Shown: positions 24,760-34,235, counted from the first letter of the stretch. The stretch: DNA of 64,000 nt from an uncultured Desulfobacterales bacterium (GCA_937915545.1 CALGIJ010000012.1:1-64000), one strand, 5' to 3'. Notes: generated from the sequence alone by a model not told the origin. Numbers and translations: made by a program.

Positions 24760-24975
24760 TCACGTCAACTTGACGACATTTTCCGCCTGCAGACCTTTGT
24801 CAGTCTTGGCGATGCTGAACTCCACCGCCTGCCCCTCCTCAAGGCTGCGGAATCCCTCGCCCTGGATGGCACTGTAGTGCACGAAGATATCCGACTGCCC
24901 GTCTCCCCGCTCTAAAAACCCATAGCCCTTGCTGGCGTTGAACCATTTGACCTTTCCCTTGACGCGCTCAGACAT
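24760..24975 (-). CDS. cold-shock-domain protein
   Basis: A 71-residue single cold-shock domain that binds single-stranded RNA/DNA and melts RNA structure. RNP1 is KGYGFLER (16-23) and RNP2 is DIFVHYSAI. It starts MSERVKGKVKWFNASKG at 24975 with GGGGAGG seven bases upstream. About 250 bases separate the start from a candidate promoter, giving the long structured leader typical of CspA-type genes, which are controlled after transcription. A second csp lies at 59.7 kb. Confidence 0.95.
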   Translation of the reverse strand: MSERVKGKVKWFNASKGYGFLERGDGQSDIFVHYSAIQGEGFRSLEEGQAVEFSIAKTDKGLQAENVVKLT

Positions 24976-25346
24976 ACCGCAAGCCTCCCCGAAGATCGGA
25001 GCAGGGGCAGGCTTGACCTCTCCCGGCGGCAAGGTCCGTTTTCCGTACCCGCCGCGTCCTGGCAGACCACCATTTGCCATTGTGGAACAGACGTGCCATG
25101 CCCCGGCCCCATTTGATAACCCTTCACCCGCCGCTTCGCAAGTGGACCTTTGCCACCCCTCTTCGCGACCCGGTAACATCGCGAAGAAACGATCTGTTTT
25201 CCCCGCGGCGAGCGACCGTGCCTGATATTGGGGTATCAGGAAGGGGTGCTGACAGTCAAGAAAAAATGATGGACTTCATCAAAATTTTCGTTTGTTGTTC
25301 CGCTCTCTGCGCCACCACCATGGCATGACGAGGCCAGTTGCCATGG
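24976..25346. other. 371-base gap: long csp leader
   Basis: No gene is seen. The minus strand would carry the csp 5' leader. A 7-bp perfect inverted repeat, CCTGATA-TTGGGG-TATCAGG, lies at 25221-25240 and overlaps the candidate -10. Confidence 0.5.
25232..25259 (-). promoter_or_regulatory. candidate csp promoter
   Basis: On minus, TTGACT and GATACC are 16 bases apart, and the -10 lies inside the 25221-25240 inverted repeat. Leader length to the start codon would be about 250 bases. Confidence 0.35.
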
Positions 25347-27134
25347 TCAAGGCTTCAGCCACCAGGTCATGAGCAGCTGGAAGGGGTCATAGAAGACCGG
25401 CAAGGTCTCGGGTGTGAGGAATTTGTCGTGATAGCCGATGCGATGCACGGGCAGGTACCAGTTTGGGACGAGATAATAGCCATACCACAGCACCCGGTCG
25501 AGGGCGCGGCAGGCGGCGGTCAACTCCTCGCGGGTCGTGGCGTAGATGATCTTCTCGACCAGGGCATCCACCACCGGCGAAGCGACCCCGGCATAGTTCT
25601 GCGAGCCTGGCTGCGAAGCGGCAGCCGAGTGCCAGTAATTACGCTGCTCGTTGCCAGGTGACTGGGACTGGCCGAAGGTGGAGACGATCATGTCGAAATC
25701 GAAGTTCTTGACCCGTTCGCTGTACAGGGCCATGTCGACAACGCGATACTCGGCATGGATGCCGAGTTTGTCGAGATTCTTGACGTAGGCGGCCATGACC
25801 CGTTCGAAGGCCGGCGAGACGAGGAGAATATCGAAGACGAAGGGTTCGCCGCGGCCGTTAACCAGCCGGCCGTCGACAACCCGCCAGCCAGCTTCGGCAA
25901 GCAGATCCCGGGCGGCGAGGAGATTGCGGCGCAGGCCGTCTCCTTCGGTCGACGGGGGGCTGAGCGGGGTGGTGAACACCTCGCCGGGCAGACTGTCGCG
26001 ATAGGGCTCGAGAAGGCTCAGTTCACGTCCTTCGGGGAGTCCCGTCGCCGCCAGGGGGGAGTTGCTGAAAAAGGAGGTGCTCCGCGTATACTGCTGGTGG
26101 AAGAGGGATTTGTTGGTCCATTCGAAGTCGAGCGCCAGTCCCAGGGCCTGGCGCACCTTGCGGTCGGCGAAGAGAGGGCGCCGCGTGTTCATGACGAAGC
26201 CCTGAATGCCGGCATTGTTGCCGTGAGGGAAAGTCTTCTTACGGATTGCTCCGTCGGTGAAGCGCTTGCCCTCCATGTCCCTGGCCCACTGTTTGGCGAT
26301 ATTGACGGAAATGAAGTCGAACTCCCCGGCCTTGAAGGCCTCGAGGGCCACCGTCTGGTCCTTGTAGTACTTGACGACGATCTCATCGTAGTTGTACATG
26401 CCGCGCCGGGTGGGGTGGTCGATTGCCCAATAGTCGGGGTTGCGCTTGTAGGTGATAGTGCGGCCGAGATCGACCTTGTCGATCACATAGGGCCCGGAGG
26501 CCAGCGGCGGCACGAGATCCTTACCGGATTCCGCGGCGAAACCATGTTCCTCGTAAAATTTTTTCGACATGATGCGTATCTGCCCGGCGATCATGTGCAA
26601 TTCACGGTTGACCCGTGCGAAATGAAAGCGCACCTTGTCGGGGGCGAGCGCCTCGGCCCGCTCGATATCCTGGTAATAGGAATTCATGAAGGGGTGGGCC
26701 TTCCCGCTCTTCAGGGTCTCGAGGGTATAGACGACGTCCTCGGCACGAACCTGCTCGCCGCTGGAAAAGCGTGCCCGCGGGTCGAGGGTGAAGGTCACCG
26801 ACTTCTTGTCGGCTGCCACGTCGATGTCGGCGGCAAGCAGACCATATTGGGAAAAGGGCTCGTCCAGGGAGGCCACCGCCAACGGCTCAAAGACCAGCGC
26901 TTCGAGGCCGAGCGGCGCCTCGCCCTTCAGGGTGAAGGGGTTGAGCTTGTCGAAGCTGCCGATGTCGTGCAGCACCAGTGTGCCGCCCTTGACCGCCTGG
27001 GGCGAGGTATAGTCGAAACCCGCGAAGCCCGGCGGATACTTGACCTGGCCGTCGAGGGAAATGCCATGCGCAGCCCAGGACGAAGTTGCTGTAAGACACC
27101 ACAGCCAGACCAGCAGTTGTCCGATTCCTCTCAT
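25347..27134 (-). CDS. YejA-like extracellular peptide-binding protein (SBP_bac_5)
   Basis: A 595-residue periplasmic solute-binding protein of the oligopeptide/nickel family, closest in pattern to YejA. It has a signal peptide (MRGIGQLLVWLWCLTATSS), then HGISLDGQVKYPPGFAGFDY and an IGSFDKLNPFTLKG motif. YejA feeds the YejBEF importer for peptides such as microcin C, but no permease or ATPase gene is adjacent. The start at 27134 is set by AAGGGAGAAAG. It is divergent from leuC across about 200 bases. Ligand unknown. Confidence 0.88.
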   Translation of the reverse strand: MRGIGQLLVWLWCLTATSSWAAHGISLDGQVKYPPGFAGFDYTSPQAVKGGTLVLHDIGSFDKLNPFTLKGEAPLGLEALVFEPLAVASLDEPFSQYGLLAADIDVAADKKSVTFTLDPRARFSSGEQVRAEDVVYTLETLKSGKAHPFMNSYYQDIERAEALAPDKVRFHFARVNRELHMIAGQIRIMSKKFYEEHGFAAESGKDLVPPLASGPYVIDKVDLGRTITYKRNPDYWAIDHPTRRGMYNYDEIVVKYYKDQTVALEAFKAGEFDFISVNIAKQWARDMEGKRFTDGAIRKKTFPHGNNAGIQGFVMNTRRPLFADRKVRQALGLALDFEWTNKSLFHQQYTRSTSFFSNSPLAATGLPEGRELSLLEPYRDSLPGEVFTTPLSPPSTEGDGLRRNLLAARDLLAEAGWRVVDGRLVNGRGEPFVFDILLVSPAFERVMAAYVKNLDKLGIHAEYRVVDMALYSERVKNFDFDMIVSTFGQSQSPGNEQRNYWHSAAASQPGSQNYAGVASPVVDALVEKIIYATTREELTAACRALDRVLWYGYYLVPNWYLPVHRIGYHDKFLTPETLPVFYDPFQLLMTWWLKP

Positions 27135-27333
27135 TCTTTCTCCCTTCAGTGTTCGCTTTCGCCAGACCAGCGGCAATAAGGCCGGCCAGGCAGGTTCCCG
27201 CAGACGGTATGCCGAGCATGGTGGATATTATTCTCGCCAGGATACTCTTTTTTTTGTACCATGTCGATTTTTCACGCCCTGACGTCGACCAGCGGCGGCC
27301 GACGCCTCTTCCCCTTTTCTCGGAGCAAATGCC

Positions 27334-28620
27334 ATGGGAAAGACCCTCACTGAGAAAATCTTCGCCGCGCACCTGCGCGACCAACCCACCGAAGACAACA
27401 TGATCCTCGACCTCGACGTGGTCATGTGCCACGAGATCACCACCCCCATCGCCATCATGGACCTGATGGAGAAGGGCATGGACAAGGTCTTCGACACCAC
27501 CAAGATCAAAGCGGTCATCGACCACGTCACCCCGGCCAAGGACTCGAAGACGGCGATGCAGGGCAAGATCATGCGTGACTGGGCGCGGCGCCACAATATC
27601 AAGGATTTCTTCGACATCGGCGACAACGGCGTCTGCCACGCCCTCTTCCCGGAAAAAGGCTTCGTGCGGCCGGGCTACACGGTGATCATGGGCGACTCGC
27701 ACACCTGCACCCACGGCGCCTTCGGGGCCTTCGCCGCCGGCGTCGGCACGACCGATCTCGAGGTCGGCATCTATAAGGGCGTCTGCTCTTTCCGCGTGCC
27801 CAAGACAATCCGCGTCAACATCACCGGCACCCTGCAGCCGCGGGTGACCGCCAAGGACATCATCCTGGCGATCATCGGCAAGATCTCGGTCAACGGCGCC
27901 ACCGACAAGATCCTCGAGTTCGTCGGCCCGGTGGTCGATTCCCTCTCCATGGCGGGGCGCATGACCCTGTGCAATATGGCGGTCGAGGCTGGGGCCACCT
28001 GCGGCGTGTGCATGCCCGACCGCACCACCGCCCTCTACCTGTGGCCCTTCATTTCCGCACAGTATCCCTCACTGGAAGCGGCGGTCGATGATTTCCGCCG
28101 CTGGCATTCCGACCCCGACGCGGTGTACGACAGGACCCTCGAGGTCGATGTCAGCGAGCTGGCGCCGCAGTGCACCTTCGCCTACAAGCCGGATCAGGTG
28201 AAGAGTATCAGCGAGCTTGCCGGCACCCCGGTCGACCAGGTTTATATCGGTTCCTGCACCAACGGCCGCATCGAGGACCTGCGCGATGCCGCCACTATCC
28301 TGCAAGGGCGCAAACTCGCCCCGGGCGTGCGCGGCATTGTCACCCCGGCGACACCGCTCATCTACCGCATGGCCCTCGAAGAGGGCATCATCGCCACCTT
28401 TCTCGCCGCCGGGTTCTGCGTGCTCAACCCCACCTGCGGGGCCTGCCTCGGCATGAGCTGCGGCGTACTAGCGCCGGGCGAGGTGTGCGCCTCGACCACC
28501 AATCGCAACTTCAACGGCCGGATGGGCAAGGGCGGCATGGTCCACCTGATGAGCCCCTTTTCCGCGGCGGCGACGGCAGTCAGCGGCGTCATCACCGACC
28601 CCCGCGACATCAACAACTAA
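27334..28620 (+). CDS. leuC: 3-isopropylmalate dehydratase large subunit (HacA/LeuC2 type)
   Basis: The catalytic subunit of isopropylmalate isomerase, carrying the 4Fe-4S cluster, in leucine synthesis. At 428 residues it belongs to the shorter HacA/LeuC2 group shared with archaeal-type homoaconitases. Cluster ligands are in GSCTNGR and LNPTCGACLG. Substrate-side motifs MGDSHTCTHGAFGAFA are intact. GGAG is eight bases before the ATG; an out-of-frame ATG overlaps just upstream. leuD follows after 15 bases. leuA and leuB are not in the window. Confidence 0.95.
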   Translation: MGKTLTEKIFAAHLRDQPTEDNMILDLDVVMCHEITTPIAIMDLMEKGMDKVFDTTKIKAVIDHVTPAKDSKTAMQGKIMRDWARRHNIKDFFDIGDNGVCHALFPEKGFVRPGYTVIMGDSHTCTHGAFGAFAAGVGTTDLEVGIYKGVCSFRVPKTIRVNITGTLQPRVTAKDIILAIIGKISVNGATDKILEFVGPVVDSLSMAGRMTLCNMAVEAGATCGVCMPDRTTALYLWPFISAQYPSLEAAVDDFRRWHSDPDAVYDRTLEVDVSELAPQCTFAYKPDQVKSISELAGTPVDQVYIGSCTNGRIEDLRDAATILQGRKLAPGVRGIVTPATPLIYRMALEEGIIATFLAAGFCVLNPTCGACLGMSCGVLAPGEVCASTTNRNFNGRMGKGGMVHLMSPFSAAATAVSGVITDPRDINN

Positions 28621-28635
28621 CGAGGAACGGCAGCA

Positions 28636-29172
28636 ATGAAACAATTCGGCGGACCAGCCATTCTCCTGGACAGAAGCGATATCAATACGGACGAGATCAT
28701 TCCCGCCAAGTACCTCACGGAAATCACCAAGACGGCGCTCAAGCCGCACCTGCTCGAGGATCTCCTCCTCGACGGCAAGCCCTTCGGGCCCTCTGCCGAG
28801 ACCCTGGCCAAGACAAGGGTGGTCATCACCCGCGCCAACTTCGGCTGCGGCTCCTCGCGGGAGCATGCGGTATGGGTCTTCGAGGTCAACGACATCAACG
28901 TCATCGTCGCCGAGAGCTTCGCGCGCATCTTCCGGCAGAACATGTTCAACTGCGGCATCCTCGCCGTGGAACTCGACAAGAGTCAGATCGACGCCCTTTT
29001 TGCCATGAAGGGCAATGTCAGCATCGCCATCGACCTCGCAGGCGACCGCCTCACCGCCACCTCCGACAGCCCCGGGCAGGCCGCGGTCGAGTGCTCCTTC
29101 ACCCTCAACCCCTTCGACAAGAAGCTCGTTGCCGCGGGAGGCTGGCTGACCTACGCCGACAGCGCCTACTGA
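28636..29172 (+). CDS. leuD: 3-isopropylmalate dehydratase small subunit
   Basis: The swivel-domain partner of LeuC. At 178 residues it is near the usual length for the HacB/LeuD2 type. ANFGCGSSREHAVW is the conserved substrate-recognition stretch; INTDEIIPAKYL lies near the N-terminus. It is expressed with leuC. The 3' end faces dnaJ across a shared intergenic hairpin. Confidence 0.95.
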   Translation: MKQFGGPAILLDRSDINTDEIIPAKYLTEITKTALKPHLLEDLLLDGKPFGPSAETLAKTRVVITRANFGCGSSREHAVWVFEVNDINVIVAESFARIFRQNMFNCGILAVELDKSQIDALFAMKGNVSIAIDLAGDRLTATSDSPGQAAVECSFTLNPFDKKLVAAGGWLTYADSAY

Positions 29173-29205
29173 TCAGGCCGCCCCGCCTTCCCGAGGCCCT
29201 TGGCG

Positions 29206-29246
29206 CAGAAAAAGAACGGCCCGGAAACGCCTGCGTTTCCGGGCCG
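29206..29246 (-). terminator. intrinsic terminator of the dnaJ gene, between convergent genes
   Basis: A perfect 13-bp stem (CGGCCCGGAAACG / CGTTTCCGGGCCG, 29217-29246) with a four-base loop. On minus it is followed by TTCTTTTTC, so it terminates dnaJ. On plus there is no T-run, but the stem may still help end leuCD. Confidence 0.8.
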
Positions 29247-29279
29247 CGACACTTCGCTCCGCCAACTGCGCGGGCGTCC

Positions 29280-30209
29280 CTACAACCCGCAGCCGCCCAG
29301 CGCCCGCACCGCCTCCTGCTGCTCTTCGTTCAGTTCCTTCGGCACCCGTACGGCGATCTTGACATAGAGGTCGCCGCGCTCGCCCAGCGGACCCATGGGC
29401 AATCCATGACCTTTGAGGCGCAGGCGCGCGTCATGGCCGGTCCCCGGGGCAATCTTGACATTGAATTTCTTGCCTTCGAGAGTCTCCACTTCAACGGTGG
29501 TGCCGAAGCAGGCCTCGCTGAAGGAGATGAGTTTCTGGGTGATGAGGTCGTCCCCTTCACGGCTGAAAGTGTCGTTACCGGCGATCTCCACTTTGAGATA
29601 GAGGTCACCAGGGGGGCCGCCGTTGCGTGAAGCGCCGCCCTTGCCCTGGAGTCGCAGTTTCTTGCCGTCCTCGATGCCTTTGGGAATCTTCACCGAAACG
29701 TTCTGCGCGTCTCCGTTCTTGCGCAGGGTGATGGTGCGCTCCGCCCCGTTGAGCACCTCTTCCAGGGAGACGGTTATCTGATAGGTGAGGTCCTGGCCGC
29801 GTTCCGGCGCACTCTGACAGCCGCCACCGCAGCCCCCGCCATGTCCTGCATTGAAAAACGAGGCGAAACCATTGCCTCCCATGCCCCCCATATTGGTGCG
29901 GAACGACTGCCCGCCGCCGCTGCCGAAACCGAACTGCCGCAACACATCGTTGAGGTCGAAGCCGCGAAAGATGTCTTCCTGGGAAAAACGACGATGGAAG
30001 TCAGCAGAGCCGTAGAGATCATACTGCTTCCGTTTCTCGGCGTCGGAGAGCACCGCATAAGCCTCGTTGATCTCCTTGAACTTGCCTTCGGCCTCCTTGT
30101 CCCCCCTGTTTTTGTCAGGATGGTACTTGAGGGCCAGCTTGCGGTAGGCTTTCTTGATGTCGGCGGGGCTGGCGTCCTTTTTCACCCCTAACAGTTCGTA
30201 ATAATCCAT
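29280..30209 (-). CDS. DnaJ-family co-chaperone, CbpA type
   Basis: A 309-residue J-domain protein that would stimulate DnaK. The J domain (1-70) has YHPDKNRGD. A Gly/Phe-rich region follows with GGGCGGGC-like glycines, then two C-terminal substrate-binding beta-domains (QDLTYQITVSLEEVLNGAER, GDLYLKVEI). The four-repeat zinc finger of true DnaJ is absent, as in CbpA. Two cysteines in the Gly-rich linker (GGGCGGGCQ) are unusual but too few for that finger. Start is Met at 30209; an upstream extension is unlikely. Confidence 0.93.
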   Translation of the reverse strand: MDYYELLGVKKDASPADIKKAYRKLALKYHPDKNRGDKEAEGKFKEINEAYAVLSDAEKRKQYDLYGSADFHRRFSQEDIFRGFDLNDVLRQFGFGSGGGQSFRTNMGGMGGNGFASFFNAGHGGGCGGGCQSAPERGQDLTYQITVSLEEVLNGAERTITLRKNGDAQNVSVKIPKGIEDGKKLRLQGKGGASRNGGPPGDLYLKVEIAGNDTFSREGDDLITQKLISFSEACFGTTVEVETLEGKKFNVKIAPGTGHDARLRLKGHGLPMGPLGERGDLYVKIAVRVPKELNEEQQEAVRALGGCGL

Positions 30210-30323
30210 GGTGATACTTTCTCGCTGAGGGCGGCTGTTATCGATCCTTTCGGCAACGTGAAGCAATAATAGGGACGGACCCCTGTGGCGTCAACCGCTC
30301 GACCTTCCTCGTGCAAGATCTCG

Positions 30324-30369
30324 GGAAAAAAAGAAAAGGAGGAGCGCCCGGCATGCCGGAGCCCCTCCC
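30324..30369 (-). terminator. intrinsic terminator of ssb
   Basis: On minus an imperfect GC-rich stem around CCGGCATGCCGG runs into CTTTTCTTTTTTTCCC. It lies 80 bases after the ssb stop. Confidence 0.7.
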
Positions 30370-30447
30370 TGCGCGTGACTGAGACGATAATGGGGGCACG
30401 GCCCGCCAGGTCCGTGCAGGGACCGGGGCGCATGCCACCACAAGATG

Positions 30448-30873
30448 TCAGAATGGCACGTCTTCGCCAGTGCCACCACCCATGGAACCGAATGGCTCGG
30501 GAGGCAGCGGCGGCTGTTCGTAGCCACCGCCAGTGGAGCCATCACCGCCACGGGGCGTCAGACTCTGGATGGTGACGGCGATGACCTCGGTGGTATAGCG
30601 GTCGGCGCCGCTCTGATCCTTCCATTTCCTCGTCTGCAGCCGTCCCTCGACATACACCTTGGAACCTTTGGAGAGGTAGTTGCCGCAGAACTCGGCGCTC
30701 TTGTCCCAGACGATGACGCGGTGCCACTCGGTTTCGTCCTGGAAATTTCCGTCTCGATCCTTGACGCGACGGTTGGTCGCCACGCTGAGGGTGGCAACGG
30801 CGGTGCCGCTCTGGGTATAGCTGACCTTGGGATCGGCGCCGAGATTGCCGATGAGAATAACTTTGTTGACCAT
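30448..30873 (-). CDS. ssb: single-stranded DNA-binding protein
   Basis: A 141-residue SSB. The OB-fold occupies residues ~1-105 (VNKVILIGNLGADPKV, ETEWHRVIVW). A Gly/Pro-rich tail follows and ends in GEDVPF, the acidic tip that binds replication and repair partners (canonical DDIPF). Size is on the short side because the linker is short. It is monocistronic between its own promoter and terminator. Confidence 0.97.
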   Translation of the reverse strand: MVNKVILIGNLGADPKVSYTQSGTAVATLSVATNRRVKDRDGNFQDETEWHRVIVWDKSAEFCGNYLSKGSKVYVEGRLQTRKWKDQSGADRYTTEVIAVTIQSLTPRGGDGSTGGGYEQPPLPPEPFGSMGGGTGEDVPF

Positions 30874-30937
30874 GGCGAGATTCCTTGCTGGTGGGTGTTA
30901 TCGCCGCCCGCTCAGGCATGCTCTGGCGGCGCCGGAG

Positions 30938-30959
30938 CCGCCGGGCGTGCGCCCGGCGG
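30938..30959. repeat. 22-base palindrome in the ssb leader
   Basis: Arms CCGCCGGGCG and CGCCCGGCGG are perfect 10-bp complements around a two-base centre. No T-run follows on either strand, so it is not an ordinary terminator. It could be a protein-binding site or an mRNA hairpin upstream of ssb. Confidence 0.6.
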
Positions 30960-31009
30960 GGTGGAGGCGGTGCGGCAAGTTGTTGTTTAGAAACGGAGAA
31001 CTTCCCGCC

Positions 31010-31037
31010 AATATACGAAAGAATGGAGAAAGAACAA
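31010..31037 (-). promoter_or_regulatory. candidate ssb promoter
   Basis: TTGTTC and TATATT on minus, 16 bases apart, giving a leader of about 130 bases that contains the palindrome. Confidence 0.45.
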
Positions 31038-31307
31038 CATGAAAATTCTCGCCGCGGCAAGAAGCTTCACACGAAAGGAGTGCTTTTCCGGGGAGGCCGC
31101 TATCCAGAGACCATTGGCATTTTTCGGCGCGATGACACGGAAATTTGCCAGGTATAGGGATGATCCGCGGTTAGTCATTGGTTTCTTATCAGAAATTAAA
31201 TTTGATTAGCTGTGGCAGGAAGAGCTTTCAATACTGTATACTGCGCTCTTTGAAAGAGCTGCAACCACAGGTTTCGAATAAGGCGGGTTCGCCTTTACGG
31301 TTATAGA

Positions 31308-32804
31308 ATGGCTACGGAAATACTCATCAACGCGACCAGCTACGAAGTGCGCCTTGCCCTGGTCGAGGATGGCAATCTCAGCGAATTCCACATGCAGCGG
31401 CCCACAGAAAAGGGGCTGATGGGCAATGTTTACAAGGGCAAAGTGGTGCGGGTGCTGCCGGGAATGCAGGCGGCCTTCGTCGATATCGGCCTCGAACGGA
31501 CCGGCTTTCTCTATATCGACGACGTCTGCGTGTCCTCGAAAACGCCTGAGTTGAGCCCATGCATCGGCGACTGCTCGCAGACCCATATCCGCGCCCAGGG
31601 GCTGCATATCGAAGATGTCCTGCACGAGGGCCAGGACATCCTCGTACAGGTGAGCAAGGATCCCATCGGCACCAAGGGGGCGCGTCTCACCTGTCATGTC
31701 ACTCTCCCCTGCCGCAACCTGGTATTCATCCCCCTCACCGACCATATCGGCATCTCCAGGAAGATCGAGGAAGAAAGCAAGAGAGCCGAGCTCAAAAACC
31801 TCATCGAGGAGCTGCGCCCCCAGGGGTCGGGCTTCATCGTGCGCACCGTCGCCGAGCACGCCGGACCGGAAGAACTTGAAGCCGATATGGAATATCTGCT
31901 CCTCCTCTGGGAAAGCATCGTCGACCGCTCCAAGACTCTGGAAGCGCCAAGCCTGGTGCACGAAGACCTCGACATCACCCTGCGCTCGATCCGTGACTTT
32001 TTCACCAGAGATGTCGACGCCCTCATCATCGACGACCCCCAGGCCTACGAGAAGCTGCTCAGCCACGTCAAGACATTCGCCCCGGTCCTGGCCGACAAGA
32101 TCACCCTTTACCAGGAGACTACCCCACTTTTCGAGGCCTACAACATCGAAGTGGAGATCTCCCGCGCCATCGAAAAGAAGGTGTGGCTGCGCTCCGGCGG
32201 CTATATCATCATCGAGAGTACCGAGGCCCTGTCGGTGATCGACGTCAACACCGGGCGCTACGTCGGCAAGAGCGACCTCAACGACACCATCTTCAAGACA
32301 AACATGGAAGCGGCGGTGGAGATCGCCTATCAGCTGCGCCTGCGCAATATCGGCGGGATCATCATCATCGACTTCATCGACATGGAGAACGACCAGCACC
32401 GCGAAGAGCTCTATGCCACGTTCAAGGAAGCGGTGCGCAAGGACAAGAGCCGTATCAACATCCTCAAACTCTCGGAGTTCGGGCTGGTGCAGATGACCCG
32501 CAAGCGCAACAGCGAGAACCTCCACCAGCTGATGTGCGAGCCCTGCCACTACTGCGCCGGCGAGGGCATGGTCAAGTCGCGGCGCACCATCTGCTACGAC
32601 ATCTTCAGGAAGGTCACCCGCCATGCGCGAAAGCACAAGGGCAGCACCATCACCCTGAGGGTGCACCCCCGTCTCGCCGATCTCCTGCAGAACGAGGAGG
32701 ACCAGACACGCATGAGGGTCGAAAAGGACATCGGCAAGAGAATAATCGTCGCCCCTTCGAAAGACCTGCACATCGAGAAGTACGAGATCATCTGGCAGAA
32801 ATAG
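31308..32804 (+). CDS. rng: ribonuclease G (RNase E/G family)
   Basis: A 498-residue endoribonuclease that trims 16S rRNA 5' ends and decays mRNA. The S1 domain begins near GNVYKGKVVRVLPGMQAAFVDIG. The catalytic DNase I-like domain has SVIDVNTGRYVG and IIIDFIDME with the metal-binding Asp pair. The zinc link is CEPCHYC. It lacks the long C-terminal scaffold of RNase E, hence RNase G. The ribosome site is weak. It leads a plus-strand run with the M23 peptidase, lptF and nnrED. Confidence 0.95.
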   Translation: MATEILINATSYEVRLALVEDGNLSEFHMQRPTEKGLMGNVYKGKVVRVLPGMQAAFVDIGLERTGFLYIDDVCVSSKTPELSPCIGDCSQTHIRAQGLHIEDVLHEGQDILVQVSKDPIGTKGARLTCHVTLPCRNLVFIPLTDHIGISRKIEEESKRAELKNLIEELRPQGSGFIVRTVAEHAGPEELEADMEYLLLLWESIVDRSKTLEAPSLVHEDLDITLRSIRDFFTRDVDALIIDDPQAYEKLLSHVKTFAPVLADKITLYQETTPLFEAYNIEVEISRAIEKKVWLRSGGYIIIESTEALSVIDVNTGRYVGKSDLNDTIFKTNMEAAVEIAYQLRLRNIGGIIIIDFIDMENDQHREELYATFKEAVRKDKSRINILKLSEFGLVQMTRKRNSENLHQLMCEPCHYCAGEGMVKSRRTICYDIFRKVTRHARKHKGSTITLRVHPRLADLLQNEEDQTRMRVEKDIGKRIIVAPSKDLHIEKYEIIWQK

Positions 32805-32855
32805 CACCGACCTTTCCGGTCAGCCCGGAACGCTCCGACCGTCATCCCAGAGCCC

Positions 32856-34226
32856 ATGAAAACCCTCTCCATGCCCAGAAAAACCAAGAGAGCCGTCGCC
32901 GCCAGCGGCGTCTGCATTGCCATCCTCGCCTTGTTGGTCGCCGCCTTTCTCTTTTTCGAATGGGAGGCGCCGACAGTGGCTCTCGAGGGCAATGTTGACA
33001 GTATCGGCCGCAACGGGTCGATTTCCTATACCATTAGCGACAAGAAAAGCGGATTGCGCAGCATCAGCATCGTTGCCGTGCAAGGGTCGACAAGCCGGGA
33101 ACTCCATGTCGCGAGTTTCCCCCGTGTCGGCTTCATCGGCCATATCGGGCCTGGTGAAGTGAAGGGAACCGTAAACTTTGACACCAAAAAGGTTGGTCTC
33201 GAAGAGGGCTCGATGGTACTGCGCCTCACCGCCAGAGACTATTCGCTGCTCGGCTGGCTGGGCGGCAACGCCACGGTGGTCGAAAAGGCGATGACCGTCG
33301 ACACCGTGCCGCCCCGACTGACCGTGCTGCATAGTGAGAAGTATATCTCCCCCGGTGGAGCCGGCATCGCCATCTATCGCCTCTCCGAGGAAGGCTGCAG
33401 AAGCGGGGTGACCATCAACGGCCGTTTCCATCCCGGCTTTCCGCTGGGCAACGGCCGCAACGATGTTCATATCGCCTACTTCGCCCTGCCCCACGATGCC
33501 GCCAAGGTGGAAAACGCCAAGGTCAGCGTCAGCGACCGGGCCGGCAACGAGGTCTCGCAGGCCTTTGCCCCCGCCTTCAAAGCGGTGGCGAAGAAGACCG
33601 ACACCATCTCTCTCAGCGAGTCCTTTCTGGCTGCCAAAGTCCCGGAATTCAGGGAACATTACCCTGAGATGAAGGGCGATCTCATCCAGCAATATCTCTT
33701 TACCAACACCAGCTTGCGCGACCGCAACAACCGCCAGATCGAGGAACTGTGCCGCAACCCGCTCGCCGAGCGCCTCTGGCAGGGCGCCTTCGGCCGCATG
33801 CCCGGGAGCCCTCGGGCAGGCTTTGCCGACCATCGCAGTTATTCCTATAACGGGACGATTATCGACCAGCAGGTCCACCTCGGCGTCGATATCGCCTCCA
33901 CCAGCCATGCCGAGGTGCGCGCCGCCAACCGCGGCAAGGTGATCTTCGCCGAATACCTCGGCATCTATGGCAACATGGTGATGCTCGACCACGGACAGGG
34001 AGTCTTCAGCCTCTACTCCCACTTGAGCCAGATCGACACCAGCCCCGGGACCATGGTCGATAAAGGCACGCCCCTGGGCTTGACCGGCACCTCGGGCATG
34101 GCGGGAGGCGACCACCTCCATTTCTCCATGCTGGTCAACGGTGTCTTCGTCATGCCCAAGGAGTGGTGGGACCCGCACTGGATAGAGGTGACCATCGACG
34201 GGCCGCTGGCACAGTCGAAGATGTGA
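32856..34226 (+). CDS. M23 family metallopeptidase (LytM-type), membrane anchored
   Basis: A 456-residue envelope protein. A single N-terminal membrane segment (GVCIAILALLVAAFLFF) is followed by a long beta-rich periplasmic region and a C-terminal LytM domain. HLGVDIAS and DHLHFSM provide the expected zinc ligands (H...D and HxH), and the middle has NRGKVIFAEYLGIYGN. With all ligands present it is likely an active peptidoglycan endopeptidase, not an EnvC/NlpD-type activator. It follows rng by about 50 bases. Confidence 0.9.
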   Translation: MKTLSMPRKTKRAVAASGVCIAILALLVAAFLFFEWEAPTVALEGNVDSIGRNGSISYTISDKKSGLRSISIVAVQGSTSRELHVASFPRVGFIGHIGPGEVKGTVNFDTKKVGLEEGSMVLRLTARDYSLLGWLGGNATVVEKAMTVDTVPPRLTVLHSEKYISPGGAGIAIYRLSEEGCRSGVTINGRFHPGFPLGNGRNDVHIAYFALPHDAAKVENAKVSVSDRAGNEVSQAFAPAFKAVAKKTDTISLSESFLAAKVPEFREHYPEMKGDLIQQYLFTNTSLRDRNNRQIEELCRNPLAERLWQGAFGRMPGSPRAGFADHRSYSYNGTIIDQQVHLGVDIASTSHAEVRAANRGKVIFAEYLGIYGNMVMLDHGQGVFSLYSHLSQIDTSPGTMVDKGTPLGLTGTSGMAGGDHLHFSMLVNGVFVMPKEWWDPHWIEVTIDGPLAQSKM

Positions 34227-34235
34227 ACCGCCTGA

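Larger units (their letters stand above)
30874..31307. other. 434-base divergent region between ssb and rng
   Basis: No confident gene. It holds the ssb promoter, a near-perfect palindrome at 30938-30959 in the ssb leader, and a TATACT -10-like box at 31237-31242 that could serve rng. The middle (about 31140-31240) is AT-rich relative to its surroundings. Confidence 0.5.

Noticed and set aside
31206..32807. 533-codon open frame antisense to rng
   Set aside because: No recognisable domain; opposite an intact RNase G with all motifs.
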